Positions 25,851-33,651 of a stretch of DNA of 37,702 nt are shown one piece after another. Position 1 is the first letter of the stretch; each line of letters begins with the position of its first letter. The translations under genes and the position numbers were made by a program. Location: positions 4,226 through 41,927 of IMG/VR virus record IMGVR_UViG_3300030382_002965; one strand, written 5' to 3'. Under the pieces are notes generated by a model. The model made no database searches, was not told where the DNA came from, and saw only the letters and a program-made list of their open reading frames with translations. This DNA comes from a virus.

Positions 25851-26168
25851 CTAGCTCTTCTTCCCCAACTCAGCACCTGTTTTATCATCTTTAGCACCTA
25901 AGCCATTATAAATAAGTATCTCATTAGATAGGTTTGTAAGGGCTTGGATTGGAAAGTTTTCAAAGTCTTTATCTTTCATATCTGCAGCACCCATTACAGT
26001 TGCCTTAAAAATAGCGCTTAGTGTTTTTAATCCAGATAAATCATCTTTATGTTTATCTAGAGTTAATTGTAATTCTTTTACACCCTTTACAGTAAGTTGT
26101 CTTATTTCAACTTCTTGTTCCATAAAAGGTATCTTTTTTGTAATGTCTTTTATTATTATGTGTTTCAT
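25851..26168 (-). CDS. Tail assembly chaperone, G part
   Basis: A 105-residue protein encoded between tail tube and tape measure, as tail assembly chaperones are. The pattern (MEQEVEIRQLTVKGVKELQL, a charged middle, then an acidic end KDDKTGAELGKKS) fits the phage TAC proteins with a conserved EIRQLT-type strand. It ends in TAG at 25853-25851 just after a GGGGAAG heptamer (25866-25860). It would be made alone and, at a small fraction, as a G-T fusion with the frame at 25555-25839. Its ATG is one base from the preceding stop. Confidence 0.72.
   Translation of the reverse strand: MKHIIIKDITKKIPFMEQEVEIRQLTVKGVKELQLTLDKHKDDLSGLKTLSAIFKATVMGAADMKDKDFENFPIQALTNLSNEILIYNGLGAKDDKTGAELGKKS
25860..25866 (-). 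promoter_or_regulatory. Candidate -1 frameshift heptamer GGGGAAG
   Basis: Read on the minus strand, the heptamer is G GGG AAG in the zero frame, five bases before the TAG stop of the G part. The -1 frame is open only from just after a TGA at 25871-25869, so this is nearly the only place the switch could occur. Slippage at GGG re-pairs fully; at AAG it does not, so this is a weaker form than lambda GGGAAAG. Confidence 0.5.
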
Positions 26169-26169
26169 A

Positions 26170-26481
26170 TTATTTATTTACCTCATTTTCATACGTTTTA
26201 TCTTCATGTGTATTATCTTCTACTTTAGTATCAGCCTTAGTATCTTCTGGCTTTTTATAAAGATGTTTATTATTCGCTTCAAAATCTTCCATAAGTTTTC
26301 TTATTTTATGTAAGACATCTAAAGTTTCAAAAACTTCAGCTTTACCACTAGCCAATACATCTTTCATTCTATCGTAAGTTTTACGAATAGAAGTATCTAT
26401 TGCTTTCTTTATATGTAAACTTGTAATTCGTAACACATAAAATTTATTAAATGGTTTATCGAACTTTTTATTTTCACTCAT
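26170..26481 (-). CDS. Hypothetical protein between tail tube and chaperone
   Basis: A 103-residue, mostly helical, highly charged protein. The middle is a possible coiled coil (SIRKTYDRMKDVLASGKAEVFETLDVLHKIRKL) and the last 30 residues are acidic and low in complexity (Asp/Glu/Thr/Lys). It has no membrane segment and no recognised family. It lies one base upstream of the chaperone gene and after a hairpin that follows the tail tube gene. By position it may be a further assembly factor for the tail. Confidence 0.55.
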   Translation of the reverse strand: MSENKKFDKPFNKFYVLRITSLHIKKAIDTSIRKTYDRMKDVLASGKAEVFETLDVLHKIRKLMEDFEANNKHLYKKPEDTKADTKVEDNTHEDKTYENEVNK

Positions 26482-26519
26482 ATTTATTATCCTTTTTATT
26501 ATTATTATTTATAATGTAA

Positions 26520-26537
26520 TGGGGAGATTAATCCCCA
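26520..26537 (-). terminator. Hairpin after the tail tube gene
   Basis: TGGGGA (26520-26525) pairs perfectly with TCCCCA (26532-26537) around a 6-base loop, 20 bases after the tail tube stop. Instead of a clean T run there is an AT-rich stretch. It probably trims or partly stops transcription, so that the abundant tube protein is made in excess over the later genes. Confidence 0.5.
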
Positions 26538-26556
26538 CCACAAAATTGTTTAATTA

Positions 26557-27054
26557 TTATGCATCAGCGAAAGGACCAACGTAGTCACCTTCAGTTGTCA
26601 TAGTAATAGTTGCCTGGTTACTGTCTGTTAATGATGGAGTTACTTCAAACGAAGCAAAAGCACCTTTAACATAGAACGCACCATTGTCGCCAGTTTCAGC
26701 ATTTTTGACATCAATTTGGAACACATAAGTGTTACCGTCTTGAACCAAAGCTTGAATTGCAGCATGTGCACTCGGTACATAGTTAATAGTAAATTCCATA
26801 GTTGGAGCATCAGCTTGTCCTTGTATTTGAGAACTTACCGATTGTCCGTAGTTAGGAACATTGACTATGTTAGCAGGTTTTCCAAAAGATGGAAATTCTC
26901 TGATTGAACTTACAGCAGTTGCACCATTGAAGTCACCACCACCACCTATAAAGGTTTGGTGAGTACCATCAGAAGTTGGTAAAGTGTAAGTAGAATCCGC
27001 TTTGTATTTCAAAGTTGTGAAAATTCCAGCACCTATATTTGATATTAGAGCCAT
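26557..27054 (-). CDS. Major tail tube protein
   Basis: A 165-residue protein that should form the stacked rings of the tail tube. The sequence is beta-rich (IGAGIFTTLKYKADSTYTLP, then IREFPSFGKPANIVNVPNYGQ, then PTMEFTINYVPSAHAAIQAL and GAFYVKGAFASFEVTPSL), as in lambda gpV-like and gene-transfer-agent tube proteins. Its length and its place, after the tail terminator and before the chaperones, agree. A hairpin follows the gene. Codon use is richer in GC third positions than in its neighbours, as expected for a highly expressed gene; this is a visual judgement. Confidence 0.8.
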   Translation of the reverse strand: MALISNIGAGIFTTLKYKADSTYTLPTSDGTHQTFIGGGGDFNGATAVSSIREFPSFGKPANIVNVPNYGQSVSSQIQGQADAPTMEFTINYVPSAHAAIQALVQDGNTYVFQIDVKNAETGDNGAFYVKGAFASFEVTPSLTDSNQATITMTTEGDYVGPFADA

Positions 27055-27095
27055 TGTATTTGTTTTCCTTATATTGTTGTTGGTTAATTGATCTA

Positions 27096-27494
27096 TTAAA
27101 TTGATCTGAAGTTGGCGGTATAATTCACGTTATATAAACTTGAATCTTTCTCGTCAACTCCTATATTAGTTATAAAGCTATTAGTTGTTTGCAGATACCC
27201 AGAAATTTCTTTCCGATCTAGTAAGTTTTTTAATATATCAGCAATCTCATAAGCACGTTTCATTCCAGCACCAGAAGGTACAAAAATTTGACATACTACT
27301 TGACCGTTTGAATATATATCTTCATTAAAAACTAACTCTGAAGAAAAAGGCAAGACACTAACCCTAACCCATTCATCTGCGCTTATCGCGCCTTGATAAT
27401 TGGCAGGGAATGCTTTGATATTATGTGATGTCCATTCAGTAGTAGTAAATAGAGATTCAACAGAAGTTAACAATTGTGTTATTGTTGCAGTCAT
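27096..27494 (-). CDS. Putative tail terminator protein
   Basis: A 132-residue protein. A helix (TATITQLLTSVESLF) is followed by strands WVRVSVLPFSSELVFNE, VCQIFVPSGAGMKRAYEI and IGVDEKDSSLYNVNYTANF. This alpha/beta order, WVRVSVLP, and the place just before the tail tube gene fit the lambda gpU/DUF4128-like tail terminators, which cap the tail and join it to the head. I assign it from position and pattern, not from a clear signature. Confidence 0.6.
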   Translation of the reverse strand: MTATITQLLTSVESLFTTTEWTSHNIKAFPANYQGAISADEWVRVSVLPFSSELVFNEDIYSNGQVVCQIFVPSGAGMKRAYEIADILKNLLDRKEISGYLQTTNSFITNIGVDEKDSSLYNVNYTANFRSI

Positions 27495-27495
27495 A

Positions 27496-27852
27496 TTAAG
27501 CCTCTCTTCCTACTTGAACGTTTATTATAAAACCATTATCCTCATATTTATTAATTGCATAAGTTTTACTTCCAAAAACGACACTGTCGTAATTATCAAT
27601 AACTTTAGAATCAATATCAGAAGATTTTAATATTATATCAGCATTTATTCTTGGTTTATCATCATTGGTTTTATAACTATTTGTTACAATACCTTTGATG
27701 GTTATTGGATCAGCAGTTGATGAATCTACAGTTTGTGTTCCAAAATTATAACCAGTAACGGTTATATTTGTAAACTGTATATCATCAGCTAAATCTCCAA
27801 CCAAAGAAAATGCATTAGTGACGTTGCTATTAATAAGTGTTTTATAACTCAT
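27496..27852 (-). CDS. Putative head-closure / neck protein
   Basis: A 118-residue beta-rich protein (DIQFTNITVTGYNFGTQTV, then ADIILKSSDIDSKVIDNYD, then KTYAINKYEDNGFIINVQVG). It has the size and strand content of head-closure (stopper) proteins such as SPP1 gp16. It lies between the connector and tail-terminator genes where that protein is expected. The start overlaps the connector stop by one base. No unique motif is visible, so the call rests on order and size. Confidence 0.55.
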   Translation of the reverse strand: MSYKTLINSNVTNAFSLVGDLADDIQFTNITVTGYNFGTQTVDSSTADPITIKGIVTNSYKTNDDKPRINADIILKSSDIDSKVIDNYDSVVFGSKTYAINKYEDNGFIINVQVGREA

Positions 27853-28394
27853 TATGCACCTCCACTAACTTTAACACCACGTGGCTGAGTAGCAGATACT
27901 TCATTTAAATATTTATTACACAAATTAGTAATACTATCAGGTAATTCTTTAAAGTTTTTAATTCCACTATTTAAATCGAATATTAATCTTACCGATCCAA
28001 CAGTTAAATCTTTTACTTTATTCTCACCTGTAGCATTAGCCTCTTGTGTCTTCATGTTATTTAATAGATGTAAAGCTAACTCATAAGTTGCCTTTTTGAT
28101 ATCAACTGGAATTGTTCCCTCAGAAGTAGCAGATCTATCATCTTCTAAATCTTCAAAAGAACCCGACTTACTATCATAAAAAGTAATGTCCCTTGGCCAA
28201 GATAACGGATATGAGGTAGTAGGCGTAGCCGTACCACCCCAATCCATGTCATCGAGAATTCCAGTGGCTGTTACTAAAGCTTGTTCTACTAACGCATCAC
28301 TAGCAAACCAGTTTTCTGAGTTCAATCTATTTTCAAAATATTCATCAGATTCTAGTATACTAACAAACGAGTTAGTTCCTTTTTGTAAAGCCAT
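27852..28394 (-). CDS. Head-tail connector (adaptor) protein
   Basis: A 180-residue mainly helical protein. SILESDEYFENRLNSENW, then LVEQALVTATGILDDMDW, then YELALHLLNN fits the small head-tail adaptors (gp15/Ad1-like, sometimes listed as DnaT-like), with the helix that follows a 'YPLSWPR' turn. It attaches to the portal from outside and receives the closure protein. It lies immediately downstream of the major capsid gene. The start has a GGAGAAA site. Confidence 0.7.
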   Translation of the reverse strand: MALQKGTNSFVSILESDEYFENRLNSENWFASDALVEQALVTATGILDDMDWGGTATPTTSYPLSWPRDITFYDSKSGSFEDLEDDRSATSEGTIPVDIKKATYELALHLLNNMKTQEANATGENKVKDLTVGSVRLIFDLNSGIKNFKELPDSITNLCNKYLNEVSATQPRGVKVSGGA

Positions 28395-28424
28395 TATTTT
28401 CTCCGTATCTAATAGTTATAATAA

Positions 28425-29486
28425 TTAACCGTGGAATATAGGGAATATACCCATTTGGTTAACATTAGTTGCATGAACAGTCCATGAAGCACCATCAGCT
28501 AGGTCAGTATTTGCAGGATATGCAGTTGCAGATCCAGCCCACGAGAACCCTTTAGGATGCATGATATTACCCCATCTTGATAGGATAGTTACAGCACCAC
28601 CACCGTTACCAGCTAATTCATCTCTGTCAACCGCAGTTGGGTTAACTTGAGCAATTTCGCTGTAATGGAATGCAGAAGGTTTAGCTAAGTAAGATACTTT
28701 TAAACCTGCAGGCATGTTAGCAGTTAGTACTTGGTTGTTAATAACTAATCTAATTTTTCCACCTAGAATAGTGTTAAAATTAAAGTTACCATCAACTACA
28801 GGAGCAGTATCAAGAACGTTTTGTTTTCTCATGATATTGTATGTAGCAGTGTCAACTACTAAGTAGTAGAAAGGCTCTTCGTATTCACCTTTAACAGCAG
28901 TCATTGCGTCAAATAGTTTATCGAAGAATGCAGATCTATGATTAGCATTAGTTTCAGTTGCAAACAATGTTAATGGATCAGATGAACCGTCAGAACCAAC
29001 GTAGTAACCGAAGTCACTTACGACAGCCGCAGCATCTGAAGCACCAATAGAAGTAGATGCCCAAATTTTATCAGACACACCATTTAAGATAGATCTTAAT
29101 TGTAGATCTTCTTTTCTTGCTCTTACAGCAGCAAATTGGCTACCTAAGTAAGAAAGACCATCTACTTTAGATACTAGTTTTTGAATTGAAGCTTCTTGTG
29201 CAGCTACGTGATCAATGTTTTTAACATAAACAGCAGATTTATTTGAAGCTGATAGTAAGTTAATATTCTTATCAGTAATTGTTTCTGATTGTTTATGAGT
29301 AGTTGATGGATCAGCAAAATCTAACCATCTTAGTGTACCAGTATAATTTTCACCAGCGTCAGTGATTCTAGCATCAGAACCGACTAAAGCAGTTGAAGTT
29401 AATAACCCTGCATCTGCTCTTTCAGCTTGTGAATAAGCCGAAATTGCCTTTGCAATATTATTAAAATTTGAACTTGTTACAGTCAT
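28425..29486 (-). CDS. Major capsid protein
   Basis: A 353-residue protein with no signal or membrane segment. Ala- and Asp-rich helices at the start (IAKAISAYSQAERAD) lead to the long segment KNIDHVAAQEASIQKLVSKVDGL and to FAAVRARKEDLQLRSILNGVSD. Strands such as FYYLVVDTATYNIMRK and IRLVINNQVLTANMPAG complete a pattern that fits HK97-fold capsid proteins made without a fused protease. It lies directly after a scaffold gene, with a hairpin in the gap, and its codon use looks adapted to high expression. It is the most abundant product expected of this unit. Confidence 0.85.
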   Translation of the reverse strand: MTVTSSNFNNIAKAISAYSQAERADAGLLTSTALVGSDARITDAGENYTGTLRWLDFADPSTTHKQSETITDKNINLLSASNKSAVYVKNIDHVAAQEASIQKLVSKVDGLSYLGSQFAAVRARKEDLQLRSILNGVSDKIWASTSIGASDAAAVVSDFGYYVGSDGSSDPLTLFATETNANHRSAFFDKLFDAMTAVKGEYEEPFYYLVVDTATYNIMRKQNVLDTAPVVDGNFNFNTILGGKIRLVINNQVLTANMPAGLKVSYLAKPSAFHYSEIAQVNPTAVDRDELAGNGGGAVTILSRWGNIMHPKGFSWAGSATAYPANTDLADGASWTVHATNVNQMGIFPIFHG

Positions 29487-29511
29487 TTGTTTTTTTCCTT
29501 TTATTATTATT

Positions 29512-29527
29512 GAACCATAATTGGTTC
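29512..29527 (-). other. Hairpin ahead of the capsid gene
   Basis: GAACCA (29512-29517) pairs with TGGTTC (29522-29527) around a 4-base loop, in the 65-base gap between scaffold and major capsid genes. The same GAACCA start occurs in the hairpin ahead of the portal gene. It is likely an mRNA end or processing site that separates scaffold from capsid expression. Confidence 0.4.
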
Positions 29528-29551
29528 GGTTATTAGTATAAAAGATTAAGC

Positions 29552-30199
29552 TTATTCAGCCCAGTTTCCGTCAACTTTGACATTACCCTTTTCTATATTA
29601 GCAAGTAGTTCGTCAGTTGACATCTCTTTTATATTTTTGACAGGATTGTTTCCTGAAGCAGGTTTAGCTGGATTAATTCCAGAACCTACATTTGCTTTAA
29701 CTGAGAATAAAAACGAATTATTATCGTCTTTAGCATATGATGACACGGCATCAGAAATACTTAGGCCATTTTCATGTACCCAATTTCCAGTAGCATCTTT
29801 CTTTAAACTTCCTACAATATCTTGATAGGCCATAGTAGCGGCTTTATCAGATTTGAAGTTTAAAGAGTTAAGTTGAGTTCGCACGGCGTTATCTCTGCTT
29901 AATTCTGTATTCTTTTGTTCATATTGTTCAAGCCTAGCATTAACTTCATTTAGTTTCATTTGCATAACTTCTGAATGTTTACCAGCTTTTTCTAAAGCTT
30001 CTATTTCAGCTTTTTGTTTTTCAGCCTTAGTTTGTTGTACTTGGGCTAAAGCTTCATCACGTTCTTTATATGCAGAATCTAAATTAACTTTTATATTTTT
30101 AATTGCTTTAGAAACTTCAGCGTCTACAAGAGATTTAATATCTACTTTTTCTTCTTTAGTTTCTGTTTTTGTTTCTTGAACTTTTATTTCTTCACTCAT
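29552..30199 (-). CDS. Capsid scaffolding protein
   Basis: A 215-residue, strongly charged protein whose residues 20-100 form a continuous coiled coil (SLVDAEVSKAIKNIKVNLDSAY, then AQVQQTKAEKQKAEIEALEKAG). It ends in a short acidic stretch (TDELLANIEKGNVKVDGNW). The composition, the location directly before the capsid gene, and the lack of enzyme motifs are typical of phage scaffolds, which guide capsid assembly and then leave or are cut. No protease partner is encoded separately. The MuF fusion upstream has a metallopeptidase domain that could act here, which is speculative. Confidence 0.8.
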   Translation of the reverse strand: MSEEIKVQETKTETKEEKVDIKSLVDAEVSKAIKNIKVNLDSAYKERDEALAQVQQTKAEKQKAEIEALEKAGKHSEVMQMKLNEVNARLEQYEQKNTELSRDNAVRTQLNSLNFKSDKAATMAYQDIVGSLKKDATGNWVHENGLSISDAVSSYAKDDNNSFLFSVKANVGSGINPAKPASGNNPVKNIKEMSTDELLANIEKGNVKVDGNWAE

Positions 30200-30271
30200 T
30201 TTTTTCTCCTTGGGACACGGCCCTTGTTATATTTATTAATGAACTTATACTTATAAACAAAATATAAATTC

Positions 30272-30445
30272 TTAATTACTTGAAGTAAGTCGAAGTAATT
30301 CAATACCTTCTCCTACTTCCCAGTATTTATGTTTGTCTTGCTTAGACATTTTTGTTTTACCATATTCTTGGAACTCTTTATATTGTTCATCAGTAATAGG
30401 TTTATTAGCTCTAAGCCAACTAATAAATTTAGTCAAATTTGCCAT
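30272..30445 (-). CDS. Small hypothetical protein downstream of MuF
   Basis: A 57-residue soluble protein: MANLTKFISWLRANKPITDE, then a charged middle (EFQEYGKTKMSKQDKHKYW), and a short end. It has a good AAGGAG site seven bases before the ATG and overlaps the end of the MuF gene by 17 bases in another frame, so it is probably a real co-translated gene. It matches no family I know. It sits between the MuF and scaffold genes and may be an assembly factor. About 70 bases follow without a gene before the scaffold. Confidence 0.55.
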   Translation of the reverse strand: MANLTKFISWLRANKPITDEQYKEFQEYGKTKMSKQDKHKYWEVGEGIELLRLTSSN

Positions 30446-32306
30446 CTTCAATCTCCTTAATTAATTTTAAGAATATAGGATGAACATTATCTTTTCTGCC
30501 CATAGCATAATTAGAGAATTGTTCAGCAAACCATTCTTTATAGTTTTTTTGTCCATATGTAGAATTACCTTGATTCCATAATTTATGTTTTCTCCATAAA
30601 CCAGCTAATTCTCTTTCTACAACAGGATGAAAACCACCATTATATAATTTAACTTTAGTTAATCCTTTTTGTTGATGTATATGGTGTCCAAACTCATGAT
30701 AGAAAGTATGTCTAATTCTTTCTCCACCTTCTTCATATATTAGTGAAGCACTTGCTGGTAAATTATATTGTTTTCTACCTTTATAAGTCCAACCACTAAG
30801 ATCCCAATCTTCAATATCAAAATCATTAGCTAAATCATTTAACCAAGCTCTATTAACTGATAATACACCATCACCCATTGAAGCTGCATAACTAGCATCT
30901 CTTTTAATTTTTAAACCTCTAAGATTTGGTATTCTATATTTAGAAGATAAATCACCTAATTCATCCCATAAAGATGCAATAATAAATGCTTCTTTATTAG
31001 ATAAAGGTCCACCCTCAATACTTAATTTACCAACCTGCTCTCTAGCACCTCTAAATCTATATCCTAATGGATATCTTGTATCTGAATGTGCTGCTTTAGT
31101 TAAAGTTTTAAGTCTTAATTTAAATTGTGCACCAGTAATAACATTATCTGACAATTGCATATCTGAATCAGATACTGGATTTGCATAAGAACTTAATTTC
31201 TTACCAGCTTTAACTGTTGGTATTTTAACTTTTATTTTCTTAGCTCTTTTAAATATAATAGGTTTAACTTTAGTAACAGTAGATGTTGATACACCTAATA
31301 ATTCTTCTAACTTTGAAATAGAAACTAATTGACCACTCTTTGTACTAAATTGTGAAAACTTTAATTTACCTAGATCAAATATTTCAACTCTTCTTTTATT
31401 ACCTAATATAGCTAATTTAAAAGACTGATCTTGTTGTCTTAAAAATTGTTCAAAATTTGTTTTAGCTGGAACTTGTCCACTAAAAGATGCACGTTTATTT
31501 GTGCTTAATCTACTTAATCTTCTTTTACTTATTCTTGAACTTGATGTATTTTTAATATCATCATAAGATTTAACAAGAGGAACAGTTGTTGATCTACAGT
31601 TAAAATGCTGAGGAGGTCTTACGCCCCGGGAGTCATCTAACCTGAAAACCTTACCATCTAATCTTGAACAAATTAAAGAAGTTCTTGAATCTAAAGTTGC
31701 TACATATTGATAACCATCAATTACATCTTCATTTAACTTATATGTTGCATTTGCTACATTAGTTGATGTTTCAGTTATAGCAGTTCTAGATAAAGTTTTT
31801 AATTGTGCTGTTGGTAGATCAGTTAAACCACCTACATTCTTTGCAATTTTATTAACAGCTAAATTATTTATCATACCTTGTTTAACAGCATCTTTAATTC
31901 TTCTTTGTTGACCTAAACTAATAGATGTAAGTTGTTGAGAATATGTTCCTGCTGAATTGATTATCAAATCATTAACTTTCAACCCAGTATATACTTTACT
32001 TCTATAAATTTTGCCTAAACTTTGCTTTAAAGTATTGCTATGAAATTTAGAACTAGTAGCAGCCAAGGCGCCTAATTCTTTCATTCCATTTTTGTATATT
32101 TTACGATAAGTTTTTCTAGTCTCTAAAGTTAAAGCACGGTTTAAAGCATTAACACTTTTATTACCATTTTTTAAAGCAGAGTTTACTAATCGTTTTTTAT
32201 GGGATGACATGACTTTTGTTAAATCATTCTCTAGATTCTTCTCGTAAAGACTTAATAGAGCACGGTGTTTCAGCTCTCTAGATAATATATCATCGTTTAT
32301 ACTCAT
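30429..32306 (-). CDS. MuF head-morphogenesis protein fused to a zinc metallopeptidase domain
   Basis: A 625-residue protein. Residues 1-170 are basic and helical. A MuF (SPP1 gp7-like) domain covers about 170-245: TAITETSTNVANATYKL, then VATLDSRTSLICSRLDGKVF, then RPPQHFNCRST. It is a minor head protein that binds the portal and travels with the DNA. A Lys-rich linker follows. The C-terminal domain (about 400-625) has a zincin motif HEFGH at 537-541 after RIRHTFY, and a KEWFAEQFSNYA block about 60 residues on that could supply a third zinc ligand. Such MuF fusions with extra enzyme or toxin domains are known in phages. What it cleaves is unknown: the cell wall, the scaffold or a host protein. 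Confidence 0.82.
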   Translation of the reverse strand: MSINDDILSRELKHRALLSLYEKNLENDLTKVMSSHKKRLVNSALKNGNKSVNALNRALTLETRKTYRKIYKNGMKELGALAATSSKFHSNTLKQSLGKIYRSKVYTGLKVNDLIINSAGTYSQQLTSISLGQQRRIKDAVKQGMINNLAVNKIAKNVGGLTDLPTAQLKTLSRTAITETSTNVANATYKLNEDVIDGYQYVATLDSRTSLICSRLDGKVFRLDDSRGVRPPQHFNCRSTTVPLVKSYDDIKNTSSSRISKRRLSRLSTNKRASFSGQVPAKTNFEQFLRQQDQSFKLAILGNKRRVEIFDLGKLKFSQFSTKSGQLVSISKLEELLGVSTSTVTKVKPIIFKRAKKIKVKIPTVKAGKKLSSYANPVSDSDMQLSDNVITGAQFKLRLKTLTKAAHSDTRYPLGYRFRGAREQVGKLSIEGGPLSNKEAFIIASLWDELGDLSSKYRIPNLRGLKIKRDASYAASMGDGVLSVNRAWLNDLANDFDIEDWDLSGWTYKGRKQYNLPASASLIYEEGGERIRHTFYHEFGHHIHQQKGLTKVKLYNGGFHPVVERELAGLWRKHKLWNQGNSTYGQKNYKEWFAEQFSNYAMGRKDNVHPIFLKLIKEIEDGKFD

Positions 32307-32331
32307 TGTATTTTTTTAATCTTTCCACATA

Positions 32332-32427
32332 TTATTTTCTTTTACCTTTTTTCTTTTTAGTTTTTTTCTTCTTCTTCTTTTTCTTATACTCAGGTTCTTT
32401 TTTATTTTTCTTTTTCTTCTTTGGCAT
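32332..32427 (-). CDS. Lysine-only mini-protein
   Basis: A 31-residue frame: MPKKKKKNKKEPEYK, then an eight-Lys run ending in T, then KKKKGKRK. 21 of 31 residues are lysine, with a single acidic hinge (EPEY). It has an AAGGAG site eight bases before its ATG and lies two bases after the upstream stop, so the signals for translation are as good as for other genes here. It may bind nucleic acid or charged host components. A chance frame from the A-rich strand is the alternative; the ribosome site argues against it. Confidence 0.45.
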   Translation of the reverse strand: MPKKKKKNKKEPEYKKKKKKKKTKKKKGKRK

Positions 32428-32429
32428 TA

Positions 32430-32678
32430 TTATACTCCTTTCCCTTTTTCTTTTAATTTATCTATTTCACTTTGTTCAGAACACCCAAATTTAATATAAA
32501 TTTTATATTCATTTACACCATCTTTACCTAGTTCAATAGTTTTATCACTTGCTTTATTATAACCATCTATCATGCAATCATAATAATCATTATATGTATT
32601 CTCAAATGTATGTGGTTTAACACAAACTGGTTCACCATCTATTATAGAACACAGCACTACTGTTAATAACATTTTCAT
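32430..32678 (-). CDS. Small conserved marine-phage-type protein, possibly exported
   Basis: A 82-residue protein that opens MKMLLTVVLCSIIDGEPVC, a short hydrophobic start resembling a signal or anchor. Its body is helix/strand with NTYNDYYDCMIDGYNKASDK and YKIYIKFGCSEQ. The Cys residues could form disulfides outside the cytoplasm. Proteins of this kind lie near RNR genes in marine phages, but none has a known function. The ATG at 32678 is two bases past the nrdB stop. A GTG four codons earlier is less likely because it lies inside nrdB. Confidence 0.55.
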   Translation of the reverse strand: MKMLLTVVLCSIIDGEPVCVKPHTFENTYNDYYDCMIDGYNKASDKTIELGKDGVNEYKIYIKFGCSEQSEIDKLKEKGKGV

Positions 32679-32680
32679 AT

Positions 32681-33634
32681 TTATTCCCACAAACTTCCTG
32701 TGATAGTTCCTTTATTATATTCAGTTGCTCTATTCTCAAAGAAGTTAGCGTGTTCAACACCATTAATAACCCAATCAAGCCAGCTTAAGGGATTTTCTTT
32801 AACTTTATAATTTGGTTTTAATGATAATTGTAATAATCTTCTATCAGCGATATATCTTATATATTGTTTAACATCTTCTGATTTTAAACCTCTAATACCA
32901 CCTTGAGCAAAAGCTAAATCAATAAATTTATCTTCTAAATTTACCATATCTCTAGCTGTTTGATATATTTCAGCTTTAAATTTCTCAGTCCATACTTCAG
33001 GATTCTCTTTTATTAATTCTTGAAATAATTTAATCATTCCTTCAACATGAAGTGTTTCATCTCTTATTGACCAAGTAACTATTTGGCACATACCTTTCAT
33101 TCTACCAAATCTTTGAAAATTTAGTAGCATAACAAATGATGCAAATAATTGTAAACCTTCACCAAAAGCACTAAAGCAAGCAATATCTTTTATAAGACCT
33201 GCTGTACCAGTACCTTTAGATTTAAACAAGTAAGCATGTTTATCAGACATTTCTTTATATTCTTGAAATGCCTTATAATCAGTTAAACTTGGTTCACCTA
33301 TAGTATCATTTAATAATGAATAACTATGGGCATGATTAGATTCTGAATTAGCAAATGCTGTAAGCATCATTCTAACTTCAGGTGGTTTAAATTTAGGTAC
33401 ATACCTATCTAAATAGGCTTGTGCTATATCAACATCACCTTGTGTAAAGAATTTTAATATACTACTAATAAGATTCTTTTCTTCATCAGTTAATCTTTCA
33501 TTCCAATCTCTTATATCTTCGTGTAATGGAACCTCACTTGGTAACCAATGCATTTTCTGCATAGTGTCATAAGCTTCAAACGCCCATTCATAATCAAATG
33601 GCTTATAATGTGTTCTTGCCTTAAACAAACTCAT
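32681..33634 (-). CDS. nrdB: Ribonucleotide reductase small subunit, class Ia
   Basis: A 317-residue beta subunit that makes the tyrosyl radical for dNTP synthesis. All metal and radical residues are in place: D67 in FFTQGD, E98 and H101 in ANSESNHAHSY with Y105 as the radical tyrosine, E159 in AFGEG, and E193 and H196 in RDETLHVEG. The protein is compact, lacking an N-terminal extension. It lies 17 bases after nrdA. It supplies deoxynucleotides with the dNMP kinase on the other strand. That it is transcribed with head genes means dNTP supply stays up late in infection. Confidence 0.95.
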   Translation of the reverse strand: MSLFKARTHYKPFDYEWAFEAYDTMQKMHWLPSEVPLHEDIRDWNERLTDEEKNLISSILKFFTQGDVDIAQAYLDRYVPKFKPPEVRMMLTAFANSESNHAHSYSLLNDTIGEPSLTDYKAFQEYKEMSDKHAYLFKSKGTGTAGLIKDIACFSAFGEGLQLFASFVMLLNFQRFGRMKGMCQIVTWSIRDETLHVEGMIKLFQELIKENPEVWTEKFKAEIYQTARDMVNLEDKFIDLAFAQGGIRGLKSEDVKQYIRYIADRRLLQLSLKPNYKVKENPLSWLDWVINGVEHANFFENRATEYNKGTITGSLWE

Positions 33635-33651
33635 ATTCTCTTTCCTTTTTA

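Noticed and set aside
32306-32494. Phe-rich plus-strand frame that looks like a membrane protein
   Set aside because: It is the mirror of the lysine-rich mini-gene and its neighbour (AAA read as TTT); it has no proper start signal.
32430-32690. GTG start at 32690 for the small protein after nrdB
   Set aside because: It lies inside the nrdB end; the ATG at 32678 follows the nrdB stop by two bases and begins directly with the hydrophobic segment.
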